Origin: Deltaproteobacteria bacterium
GTDB lineage: Bacteria > Desulfobacterota > Desulfarculia > Adiutricales > Adiutricaceae
Reading direction: 5' to 3'
Assembly: GCA_031267005.1 (NCBI GenBank)
Contig: JAIRZX010000697.1
Location: forward strand, 1 to 8,560
DNA: 8,560 nt
The position numbers and the translations under genes were made by a program. The notes under the pieces were generated by a model that had not been told where the DNA came from, made no database searches, and saw only the letters and a program-made list of their open reading frames with translations. This document shows, in pieces, positions 1 through 6,816 of the stretch (the stretch's first letter is position 1; each line of letters opens with the position of its first letter).

Positions 1-3000
1 AGCCTCACCGGGGCTCCCGGACGCAGCCTCCACAGGGCTCCCGTCAGGCGTGCCCGCGAGCCTACCGGCGGAAAACTTGTCTGCCGGCCCGAATGTGCCC
101 GAGGCGTCCGACGGGCAGGAAGGATCGGAAGTACCTGCAACGCCGCCAAGCGCCGGGGGAAGCGGCGAACCGGGAGGGGCGGAGGGATCCGGGGCTTCGG
201 GCCGCTCCTCCGAAGCGGGGTACCCATCCTCGTTTTCGGCAACGCCGCCGCCAAGGCCCTCGTCTCCACGTCCGCTCGCGGAAAGGGCGCAGTCCTCTCC
301 GTCTTCGAGGACATGGCTCAAGTCAATCGCGAGGGCGCGGAGACGCTTCGCCATCAACCTTATGCTCTCGGGGACGCCCGCCTCCAGCTCCCCGCAGTCT
401 TGGCCATCCGGCCTCAAGATATTCCCGTAAAAGCGGGCGCGGCTTAAGGGTTCGTCGGCCTTGGCCGTCGTGAACTCCCTCAGGGTCGACGCGGCGCCGT
501 GGGCGGCAAGCGCCCAGAGGGCCGGCTCCTCGAGTCTCTGGGGGACTGAAAACGGGCCTTCCGCGAGGGGCTGCAAGTCGGCTTTCGAGTAGCGCCCGAC
601 GGAACGGGCGCGGCCGTCGGGGCAGTCCAGCTTCATCATGTAGACCGTTCCGACCGTAACTTCCCCGTCAAGCCGCCCGCCATGAACGCCGTCGCGGAGC
701 GATTCCTGGCCGGTTTCCGAGAGCCCGGCGAGTCCCAGCAGGCGGCGGATTTCGGACTCGTCAGCTCCGTCGAAGGCGGGGGAGGAGACCGGTATCCCGC
801 GGCTCAGGCATGAAGCGAGCTTTACAGCCTCCTCCGGACCAAACGCGCCGCCGTCCGGAGCGAGGGCCCTTCCGCCCGCGACGCGCGTTAGCAGGTCGTG
901 CAACAGCTCAAGGGCTTCCTCGGAATCCACGAAGCCGAAGGCGGGTTCGCCGTCCATGGCGTCCCCGGCGTCCATGGAATCCGTCAAGCCGCTGGTGTCC
1001 GGCCCGAAAGCGCCGTCCGGCCAGCAGACGCCGTCCGGTCCGCCTAAGCCGTCGGCGGCGTCCCGCCCCCCCCCGAGCCCGGAGGCGGCTTCAGGGCCGG
1101 AGGCGGCTTCAGGGCCGGCCGAGGCCCAGCGTGCGAGATCGGCGGCCGAGCCCCCCAAGACCGTGAGGGCCCTCCCCAAGTGCGCCTCCATGAGGAGGCC
1201 CGGGTTCATGCGGCGTAAGACCGTTCGCGGGTTGATCAGAAGATCCACCGGCGTCCCGTCCTCAAGAAAGGGCATGTCGCAGTCGTCTACGATCCTGGAC
1301 ACGCTCCCCCCGTCGCCATGGCGGCTCGCGAGGAGGTCCCCAACGCAGAGCCTTCTCTTGACGGCCACGGTCAAAACCGCCCTCTTGCAGTTCAAGGAAG
1401 GGTTTGCGACGTCGGGCATGCGGCCCCTCCCTTTTTCCGAGTCCAGCTTCAAGCCCTCGCGGAAGTCCTTCCACTCCGCCAGGAGTTTCCGGAGCTGTCC
1501 GTGCTGTTGATCGTCGAGGGCGCCCGAGAAGGCCGCTGAACCCGACTCATCAAGGCAGGCTTCAATAACGCCGGAGGCAAACGGACCCCCTTCGCGCTCC
1601 CCGGAAAAGGAGGAATCCACCTCGCCCGACGGAGGCAAGGGGCCGGCGGGCTCCGCCCCTTTCAGCAGAAGCGCGATCCTGTTCAGGAAAGCCCTCTCCA
1701 GGGCGGACAGCAGCGATTGGAACTGAGTCTCGCTTGAAACGGACTCGCGCGTGAATCCGTCGGCATTTCCGCGTTTCCTTTCCCGTTTCTTTTCTTTTCC
1801 CCCTTCGCTTTCGCCGTCCGCCGCGCCGTTTTCGTCCTCGCGCCAGTCGGGCTCGAGGGCTTCTACGCGGACGCCGACCACGATGCCGCCGCGCCCGGGC
1901 GGGAGGCGGTACGACTCGTCCGTGAGGAACGGCGCGCCGACGAACAGATCCTGGAGCAAACTGACTTCCCCGGTTATCGTAGACGTGTTCGGAAAGGCGA
2001 ACCGGCCCACAAGGACGCCTCCCTCCTCGACGAAAGATCCTACCCGCGCTATCCCGCGCTCGTCCAGCCGCGACCGCTCCCTCTCCGACAGGCCGGGCGC
2101 GAAGCGCGATATCTTCTCCCGGCCGAGTGGGTAGCCCCTGGCTTCGACCACGTGCGTTTCAAGCCTCCACGAAGTGAAGACGTCCTCGCGGACGAGCCTT
2201 TCGCTCGCGACGACCGAATCGCCTTCGCAGTAGCCGTGCCAGTTGGCGAAGGCCACCGTCACGTTCCGGCCGAGGGCGAGCTCGCCCATGTCGGCTGCCG
2301 GGCCGTCCGCCAGCAACTGGCCCTTGCGGACGGCGTCGCCTGCGGAGACACGGGGGATTTGGCTGAACGGGGTCCCGGAGTTGGAGGGCAAGAATTTCCT
2401 GAGGGCGTGGACCCGCGCTTTTCCCAGGCCGCCGCCGGTGTTCCCCGCGCTCGCCGCGCCCCCTCCGTCTTCGCCGCCTCCAGCGCGCCCAGCGCCCGCG
2501 CTCCCCCCGCCGGGGGGAAAACCCGCAGCGTCCCCTTCCGCCGGGCTTCCGGCGCCCGGCCCGGAGAAGCTTTGCCGCGATCCTCCCGGCGGGCCGCCGC
2601 CAAAGTACCGGACGGAAACGCTTCCCCCGTCGACGGCCGTCACTACCCCGTCCCCTTCCGCCAGGAGGAGAGCCCCCGCGGCCGCGGCGACCTTGCCCTC
2701 CATTCCCGAGCCCACCAGCGGGGCCTCCGGGCGGACGAGGGGCGCCGCCATGCACTGGGCGCGGCAGGCGAAGGCCAGGCTTCCAGGATCGTCGTGCTCG
2801 GCGAAAGGTATAAGCGACGCGGCGGCTGAAAACAACTGGGCCGGCGAGACGTCAATATAATCGACGTCCGCCGGATCGAACGATACGGAGCGCCCGTCCT
2901 CGCGGCAAGCCACTCGGTCTCCCGACAGCCGCCCCCCGTCCCCGACGGGGGCGGTCGCCATGGCCAAGGCCATGCCCTCTTCGCGCGGGGCTTCCAGCCA

Positions 3001-4626
3001 TTCGGGGGACTCGCGGGGTCGGCCGCCCGAGACCGGACGCAGTGACGTCTCGATGAAGCCGCGCTTCCCTATCCTGGCGTGCGCCGCTAAGGTCAGCGGG
3101 ACGCGCGGGCACGCCCCGGCACCCGTCCGGGCGGAAAAGCCCGGGCCCGGGTTCAAATCGACGGGGCACAGCCGGCCGTACCGGGTATTCCGGGGATCAT
3201 CCCGTTCGGGATCTCCGCTTTCGCCCCGGTCCCACCCGGAGGACGGCCCGCTCACGGGCCCGGAGAGCCAGAGCCCGGCCGGCGCCGCGAGGCGGCTCGC
3301 GTGGACGAGGGCGGAGAGGGGGTTCATGTCGTCCAATGGCTCTGAGAACACGACCGGGGAACGGAAAGCGAGGGACGGCACCCGGAAGGACTTGAAAGCC
3401 AGGTACTCCATGATGCCCGATAACGACTGGGAAAAGGCTCTTTTCGTCACGATTATGCGGATGGAACGCGCTAAGGCTCGCGTCTCGGCCCGGTAGTCCC
3501 TCTCCAGGAGATCGCAAAGGCCCACGGCCTTCATCGAACCCATGTGCCAGCCCCCTTCGCCCTCGGAGCCGGAAGCGGCGAAGCGCGCCAGCTCCAAGGC
3601 CGCCTCCATTACGTCGGCCCTGGAGAGCGGGCGGGCGCCCCAGGAGCCCGCGGCAGCGGAGCCAGAGCCGCCGGCGCGGTGGAGCCGGGTATCCAGATGG
3701 GCCCGGCCCGCCTCGGAGAAGCGGGGGGAGTTCGGGCCGAAGAGAAGTTCTCTCGCAAAGGCGAGAGCGCCTGCGCTATCCGGGAAGGGAGCGCCGAGCA
3801 GCGCCCTGGCTATCTCGTTGGCGGCCTGCTCGCGCCTGACGCCGCTGAAGAAAACCATCCCGAGCATTTCCTCCGCGTAGGCCAGCCCGCTGCGGGAAAC
3901 GAAGTCCTCGTTCGAGTAGCCGAGCGCCTTCAGCAAAAACGCCGCCGGGAACCTTGGTCCGGAGCCGACGCGCGCTTCCGCGAAGCTGTCGGGGGAGATC
4001 GCCAGCTCCAATTCCGGGCCGTAGTCCGGGATTATGCGGCACGAGTGGCCGCAAGGGCGCCCGGCTGAATCCTGGGTCCGCGCGAACTCGATGGCCCGCG
4101 ATCTTTTCAGCGTTGGCGGCACGACCCGCTCGACGCCGCGGTAAATGAAAGTCCCCCGCTCGGTCATGAGCGGCACGGCGCCGATGGAGATCCAGTAGTT
4201 TCCCGAGTCCTCGGGTTTTAGCTTGAAGCGGCGGCCCTCCCGGCGCGGCCCGCCCTCCTCCGGGGGATTCGGGAACTTGCGGGACAACCCGCCATGAAAC
4301 TCGGGCGCCGTCAGGCTCAGCCTCGCGGAGAGAGGCGCCTGGTAGCTCTCCCCGAACTCAAGGCACTGGTCCGGAGCCAGTTGCGGCTCACCCACCCAGT
4401 ACCCGAGAAAGCCTATGAGCGCCTCGCCTCCGAAGAGCGATATGGGAAAGGCGCTCTTGAGCGCACCCTGAAGCCCGAAGTCGCCGCGCTCCCCCTCCGG
4501 CACGTCCTTCTGCAGGAATCGTTCGTAGGAACGGAGCTGGAACTCCTTGGGATCCGGCAAGTCTGGGACCCCGGGGGCCCTGCCGAAACTGATCCTGAAA
4601 CGCGCGTTGCAAGAGGGAACTGTCAT
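1..4626 (-). CDS. Divergent RNA polymerase beta-subunit (RpoB-family) paralogue, 3' end off window
   Basis: Seen: 1542 codons without a stop, read leftwards from ATG 4626-4624 to the window edge. An in-frame TGA lies upstream with no ATG, GTG or TTG between, and GGAAG precedes the ATG by 4 nt. Motifs collinear with bacterial beta, by residue: N-terminal PDLPDPKEFQLRSYERFL (21-38); VPLMTERGTFIYRGVERVV (151-169); RIIPDYGPELEL (197-208); rifampicin-region NPLSALVHASR (435-445); YGRLCPVD (483-490); VDYIDVS...SLIPFAEHDD (588-613) and PLVGSGME (636-643); LLADGPAADMGELALG (771-786) and W796-S804; flap-tip LLQDLF (890-895); AVKRRLCVGD (1088-1097), RHGDGGS and GTPVDLLINP (1124-1133); GIPVSSPAFDGADESEI (1277-1293); ARSVGRYS (1340-1347); WALAAHGAAS (1371-1380). 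The beta body ends near residue 1445, against 1342 residues in E. coli. Glycine-rich or charged inserts lie near 676-735, 926-960 and 1166-1235, and a Gly/Pro/Asp/Glu tail runs on past the edge. Known: beta with beta', alpha2 and omega forms the RNA polymerase core. Inferred: a paralogue, because residues near-invariant in housekeeping RpoB are changed and the gene is not beside rplJ/rplL. Family call near certain; function unknown. Confidence 0.95.
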   Translation of the reverse strand, partial: MTVPSCNARFRISFGRAPGVPDLPDPKEFQLRSYERFLQKDVPEGERGDFGLQGALKSAFPISLFGGEALIGFLGYWVGEPQLAPDQCLEFGESYQAPLSARLSLTAPEFHGGLSRKFPNPPEEGGPRREGRRFKLKPEDSGNYWISIGAVPLMTERGTFIYRGVERVVPPTLKRSRAIEFARTQDSAGRPCGHSCRIIPDYGPELELAISPDSFAEARVGSGPRFPAAFLLKALGYSNEDFVSRSGLAYAEEMLGMVFFSGVRREQAANEIARALLGAPFPDSAGALAFARELLFGPNSPRFSEAGRAHLDTRLHRAGGSGSAAAGSWGARPLSRADVMEAALELARFAASGSEGEGGWHMGSMKAVGLCDLLERDYRAETRALARSIRIIVTKRAFSQSLSGIMEYLAFKSFRVPSLAFRSPVVFSEPLDDMNPLSALVHASRLAAPAGLWLSGPVSGPSSGWDRGESGDPERDDPRNTRYGRLCPVDLNPGPGFSARTGAGACPRVPLTLAAHARIGKRGFIETSLRPVSGGRPRESPEWLEAPREEGMALAMATAPVGDGGRLSGDRVACREDGRSVSFDPADVDYIDVSPAQLFSAAASLIPFAEHDDPGSLAFACRAQCMAAPLVRPEAPLVGSGMEGKVAAAAGALLLAEGDGVVTAVDGGSVSVRYFGGGPPGGSRQSFSGPGAGSPAEGDAAGFPPGGGSAGAGRAGGGEDGGGAASAGNTGGGLGKARVHALRKFLPSNSGTPFSQIPRVSAGDAVRKGQLLADGPAADMGELALGRNVTVAFANWHGYCEGDSVVASERLVREDVFTSWRLETHVVEARGYPLGREKISRFAPGLSERERSRLDERGIARVGSFVEEGGVLVGRFAFPNTSTITGEVSLLQDLFVGAPFLTDESYRLPPGRGGIVVGVRVEALEPDWREDENGAADGESEGGKEKKRERKRGNADGFTRESVSSETQFQSLLSALERAFLNRIALLLKGAEPAGPLPPSGEVDSSFSGEREGGPFASGVIEACLDESGSAAFSGALDDQQHGQLRKLLAEWKDFREGLKLDSEKGRGRMPDVANPSLNCKRAVLTVAVKRRLCVGDLLASRHGDGGSVSRIVDDCDMPFLEDGTPVDLLINPRTVLRRMNPGLLMEAHLGRALTVLGGSAADLARWASAGPEAASGPEAASGLGGGRDAADGLGGPDGVCWPDGAFGPDTSGLTDSMDAGDAMDGEPAFGFVDSEEALELLHDLLTRVAGGRALAPDGGAFGPEEAVKLASCLSRGIPVSSPAFDGADESEIRRLLGLAGLSETGQESLRDGVHGGRLDGEVTVGTVYMMKLDCPDGRARSVGRYSKADLQPLAEGPFSVPQRLEEPALWALAAHGAASTLREFTTAKADEPLSRARFYGNILRPDGQDCGELEAGVPESIRLMAKRLRALAIDLSHVLEDGEDCALSASGRGDEGLGGGVAENEDGYPASEERPEAPDPSAPPGSPLPPALGGVAGTSDPSCPSDASGTFGPADKFSAGRLAGTPDGSPVEAASGSPGEA
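1081..1116. repeat. Exact 18-bp tandem duplication inside the RpoB-like gene
   Basis: Two identical copies of GGAGGCGGCTTCAGGGCC stand head to tail. On the coding strand they encode a repeated hexapeptide (GPEAAS GPEAAS, residues 1171-1182) inside the low-complexity insert that follows the RHG / NPRTVLRRMN block. Flanking codons repeat PDG and GPD motifs. The exactness of the two copies suggests recent in-frame repeat expansion in a tolerant linker. Confidence 0.9.
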
Positions 4627-4842
4627 TGATCTTCCGGCGCAGCCCGTCGGGTTGGCCGCGGCCCCGCGAATGGACGGAAAGCGGCTGCCCCTTTTCGCGA
4701 CGGAAATGCTTCAGTCGCAGACACCCATGCGGGCCGGGCCGGTTTCCAGGCACCCTGTTTCCCGGTCCCGAGGTTCCCGAGCCCCAGGCTTGTGCAGTCC
4801 GGAAACCCGGCGCCCCGGATCGAGGCGTAGCGCTTCTGAATC

Positions 4843-4871
4843 ATAATAGAAAACGGATCCCGAAAAAGCAA
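4843..4871 (-). promoter_or_regulatory. Candidate sigma70-type promoter for the RpoB-like gene
   Basis: Read on the minus strand: TTGCTT (4871-4866, -35, three of six consensus bases including TTG), a 17-nt spacer, then TATTAT (4848-4843, -10, five of six). Transcription would begin near 4836, giving an untranslated leader of about 210 nt before the ATG at 4626. The leader is unusually long for a gene with no upstream partner, so a second promoter or leader-based control is possible. Assigned by inspection only. Confidence 0.45.
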
Positions 4872-4883
4872 GTATTGCCTGCG

Positions 4884-4936
4884 TTTCCGGAACGAAACTC
4901 CCCAGGCTTTCCGGAACCGAATCCTTAACCGGAACC
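4884..4936. promoter_or_regulatory. Cluster of three CCGGAAC motifs just upstream of the -35 box
   Basis: TTTCCGGAAC occurs at 4884-4893 and again at 4908-4917, with a variant AACCGGAACC at 4927-4936. The core TTCCGGAA is an 8-bp palindrome. The cluster begins 13 bases upstream (minus-strand sense) of the proposed -35 at 4866-4871, where activator sites commonly sit. A further TTTCCGGAAC lies at 5516-5525, partly in the loop of the hairpin after ddl. Chance recurrence in GC-rich DNA is possible, so an operator role is only a suggestion. Confidence 0.35.
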
Positions 4937-4960
4937 GCGTCCCGCGGCGCCTCGCGCTAA

Positions 4961-4991
4961 GCGGCGGCGTAGCCCCGGGGCAAGCCGCCGC
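4961..4991. repeat. GC-rich inverted repeat
   Basis: Perfect 8-bp arms GCGGCGGC (4961-4968) and GCCGCCGC (4984-4991) enclose 15 nt that contain the self-complementary CCCCGGGG. It could form a cruciform or, if transcribed, a strong stem-loop. No T-run follows on either strand, so it does not look like an intrinsic terminator. Confidence 0.5.
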
Positions 4992-5108
4992 AACGCGGGC
5001 GGACGGTTGCCGTTGCCGAAAGCCGCTGGCGCTCCTGTTTGCGGCGGCCGCAGGGTTTCCCGCAGAAAATATAACTATTTTAAACGCAAAACTTGAAGGC
5101 CTAGTCCG

Positions 5109-5162
5109 CGTAAAATTGACATCCTCGAAAACATCGCTTCGCAAACCAGTACAAATTTTACG
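5109..5162. repeat. AT-rich inverted repeat with 36-nt spacing
   Basis: CGTAAAATT (5109-5117) and AATTTTACG (5154-5162) are exact reverse complements, 9 bp each. They are unusual in such GC-rich DNA and lie within the AT-rich island. Wide spacing favours a protein-bound or looping site over a tight RNA hairpin. A TTGACA (5116-5121, plus strand) overlaps the left arm but has no -10 partner at the right distance. Confidence 0.5.
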
Positions 5163-5221
5163 GGAAAAAAAGTTTCGTTCCCCGGACAGGCAAGTTCGTT
5201 CCCTTTCCCGCCTTCAGGCAT

Positions 5222-5278
5222 CCGCGAAGCACCACCCTCCGGCTTCCCGGCCGCCGCGAAGCATGACCCTCCGGCTTC
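5222..5278. repeat. 25-bp direct repeat, two copies, period 32
   Basis: The 25-base segments at 5222-5246 and 5254-5278 match at 23 positions, differing only by CC versus TG at the centre. They share CCGCGAAGC on the left and ACCCTCCGGCTTC on the right and are separated by 7 bases. Two copies only, no reading frame evident; origin unknown. Confidence 0.7.
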
Positions 5279-5503
5279 TGCCGCTTTTGGCCCCGCGCCC
5301 GCTTCGGGCGGAGCGGCGTTTTGCCGGCCGCGCCAGCGCGTTTGCCCCAAGCCTCTGAAACGCGCGCTCTCCTCAGCCCAGCAAGCGAGTTGCCACCGGC
5401 CTCGGTGCGGCCCGCCGTCCTGATGGACCGCCGCCCATGTTTCAGCCGCGGAGCCGGTTCTGTCACGGCGGCACGTTACCCCCGGGCTTCGGCGACCGGG
5501 CAA

Positions 5504-5551
5504 GGGGCCCGGGTCTTTCCGGAACTCCGGGACAGCAGACCCGGGGGCCCC
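5504..5551 (-). terminator. Long stem-loop 19 nt after the ddl stop, possible terminator
   Basis: GGGGCCCGGGTCT (5504-5516) pairs with AGACCCGGGGGCCCC (5537-5551). That makes 13 base pairs with two extra C or G bases bulged. The 20-nt loop contains CCGGAACTCCGG, which can fold further. The position immediately downstream of ddl (stop at 5571-5573) fits 3'-end formation. There is no run of U after the stem, so it may be a 3'-stabilising or Rho-assisted structure rather than a classical intrinsic terminator. Confidence 0.5.
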
Positions 5552-5570
5552 GCCGAAAAGGGACGGCTCG

Positions 5571-6512
5571 TCAGGCGGTCTCCAGGGCCAGATCGACTAG
5601 GAGATCCAAAAGCTTAGGGAACGCGAGCCCGTGGGCCTTGGCCGCCTTGGGCAGGAGGCTTTGGGGGGTGAGCCCAGGGAGCGTGTTGGTTTCCAGGAGG
5701 TGGAAAACGCCGTCCGAGAGAATGAAGTCGGTCCGCGAGAGCCCGCGGCATCCCAGGGCCCTGTGGGCGAGGACGGCCAGCCTCCTCACCTCCCCGTCGG
5801 CGTCGGGCGCGAGATCGCAGGGGCAGATCTCCCGGCATTCCCCCTCCTGGTACTTGGCGCCGTAGTCGAAGAAGGGGTGTCCGGGGCCAGGCACGATCTC
5901 CACGGGCGGGAAAGGAGTCAGCTCCCGGTTGCCGACCACGGCGACGGTGTACTCGCGCCCCCGGAGGTCGCTCTCGGCCATGGCCACCGCCGAGTGCTCC
6001 CAGGCGCCCTCCAGGGCGGCGGCGAGCCCGTCCTCGGTCCGGGCCAAGGACATTCCCACGGAAGAGCCGTGATCCAAGGGCTTCACGACGACCGGGAGGC
6101 CGAGCCCGCCCGCTATCCTGGAAGCCCAGGAGCGCGCCCCCTCCCCCCCCCTCGGCGCCAAGGCGTCCGGGGCCACGGGGAGGCCGCGCATGCGGTAGAT
6201 GTCCTTGGACATCCCCTTGTCCATGGCCACGGCAGAGGCCATCACCCCGCTCCCCACGAAGGGGACGCCCAGCAACTCCAGGAGGCCCTGGATCGCCCCG
6301 TCCTCGCCCCGGAGGCCGTGGAGGGCCGGGAAGGCCACGTCCAGCCCGGGCGCGTCCCTTACGAGCGCCTCCAGATCTGCCGCCGGGTCGTAGAGGGCGG
6401 TCTCGTAGCGGGCGGGGTCTAGATTGGCCAGCACCTCCCGCCCGGAGGCCAGGGAGACCTCCCGCTCGGAGGAGGTTCCGCCGGAGATGAGCGCGAGCCG
6501 GAGCTTCTTCAT
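5571..6512 (-). CDS. ddl: D-alanine--D-alanine ligase
   Basis: ATP-dependent cytoplasmic ligase joining two D-alanines for the peptidoglycan stem peptide. The 313-residue product has the usual length for the family. Seen in order: N-terminal GGTSSEREVSLASG (residues 10-23); ALHGLRGEDGAIQGLLELLG with the family's HGxxGEDG signature; GVPFVGSGVMASAVAMDKG; the ATP-grasp VVVKPLDHGSSVGMS; EYTVAVV; FFDYGAKYQEGE, with the tyrosine typical of D-Ala rather than D-Lac specificity; and metal/substrate LETNTLPGLTPQSLLP near the C-terminus. The frame is open further upstream to 6734, but the family N-terminus begins at MKKLRLALISGG, so ATG 6512-6510 is chosen although its ribosome binding site is weak. CATTAT near 6532-6537 is a poor -10 candidate. 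The gene stands alone, without the murC/murB/ftsQ neighbours often seen. Identity is very secure. Confidence 0.98.
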   Translation of the reverse strand: MKKLRLALISGGTSSEREVSLASGREVLANLDPARYETALYDPAADLEALVRDAPGLDVAFPALHGLRGEDGAIQGLLELLGVPFVGSGVMASAVAMDKGMSKDIYRMRGLPVAPDALAPRGGEGARSWASRIAGGLGLPVVVKPLDHGSSVGMSLARTEDGLAAALEGAWEHSAVAMAESDLRGREYTVAVVGNRELTPFPPVEIVPGPGHPFFDYGAKYQEGECREICPCDLAPDADGEVRRLAVLAHRALGCRGLSRTDFILSDGVFHLLETNTLPGLTPQSLLPKAAKAHGLAFPKLLDLLVDLALETA

Positions 6513-6748
6513 GGGGAAACCCAACCTGAAGGGATAATGGAATCCGTCGCGTTGGAGGCAGTCCCTGGCCTTCGGGGGCCGAAAGCCGCCCGAACGGGAC
6601 GGCCGCCGGTGCCTCCGGGGGACGGGCCCGCCGGCCCGGGGGGGACGGCCGCCAGCCCCCCCGAATGGCGGGCCGGGGCGGTTCCGGGGAAAGCGGAGGG
6701 AGGATTCCGGGAAAGCTTTGTTTCCGGGCCGCAAGACCCCAGATAAGC

Positions 6749-6770
6749 AAAAAGGCCCCTTCGGGGCCTT
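6749..6770 (-). terminator. Intrinsic terminator, minus strand (rpsT transcript)
   Basis: AAGGCCCC (6752-6759), loop TTC, GGGGCCTT (6763-6770). Read on the minus strand the stem is followed directly by TTTTT (6753-6749) and then GC: a textbook Rho-independent terminator. It would stop transcripts from rpsT, whose stop codon is about 300 nt upstream, and insulate ddl. No U-run follows on the plus strand, so it is directional. Confidence 0.8.
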
Positions 6771-6816
6771 CAGGCATGCGTCGAAAAGCCTAGTGCAGGG
6801 GTCCGAACCCGACAGG

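Larger units (their letters stand above)
4627..5570. other. Gene-free 944-bp region between ddl and the RpoB-like gene
   Basis: Open frames here (for example 4623-5144 and 5075-5503 on the minus strand) give basic, Arg/Pro/Ala-rich peptides with no recognisable motif, so I call no gene. The region holds a candidate promoter, a CCGGAAC motif cluster, GC-rich hairpins, a 25-bp direct repeat and an AT-rich island (about 5065-5175) that stands out from the GC-rich surroundings. On the minus strand this island includes TAAAAT and TATATT, both -10-like, but neither has a convincing -35 at 16-18 nt. I see no tRNA or other RNA gene. Confidence 0.7.

Noticed and set aside
1..4626. Numerous plus-strand and other-frame open frames (for example 810-1166, 2152-2829, 2960-3496, 3544-4068) as genes
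   Set aside because: All are shadows of the long minus-strand RpoB-like frame: Arg/Pro/Gly-rich, mutually overlapping, with no family motifs.
1..4626. The RpoB-like gene as an ordinary housekeeping rpoB
   Set aside because: The TPEGPN motif, the E813-equivalent and the K1065/K1073-equivalents are all changed, and the rplJ/rplL context is absent. A definitive rejection needs the rest of the genome.
1..4626. The RpoB-like gene as a pseudogene
   Set aside because: 1542 consecutive sense codons in one frame with motifs preserved end to end and no frameshift. All other frames break frequently.
4623..5144. A 173-residue minus-strand open frame overlapping the RpoB-like start
   Set aside because: No recognisable domain, basic low-information composition, and it spans the proposed promoter and hairpin.
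5296..5310. Hairpin CGCCCG-CTT-CGGGCG as a terminator
   Set aside because: No T-run follows on either strand. Short GC-rich stems like this are expected by chance in this sequence.
6513..6734. Upstream extension of ddl to ATG 6734
   Set aside because: The extra 74 residues are Arg/Pro/Gly-rich with no family match. Ddl proteins begin with the hydrophobic strand before GGTSSEREVS.
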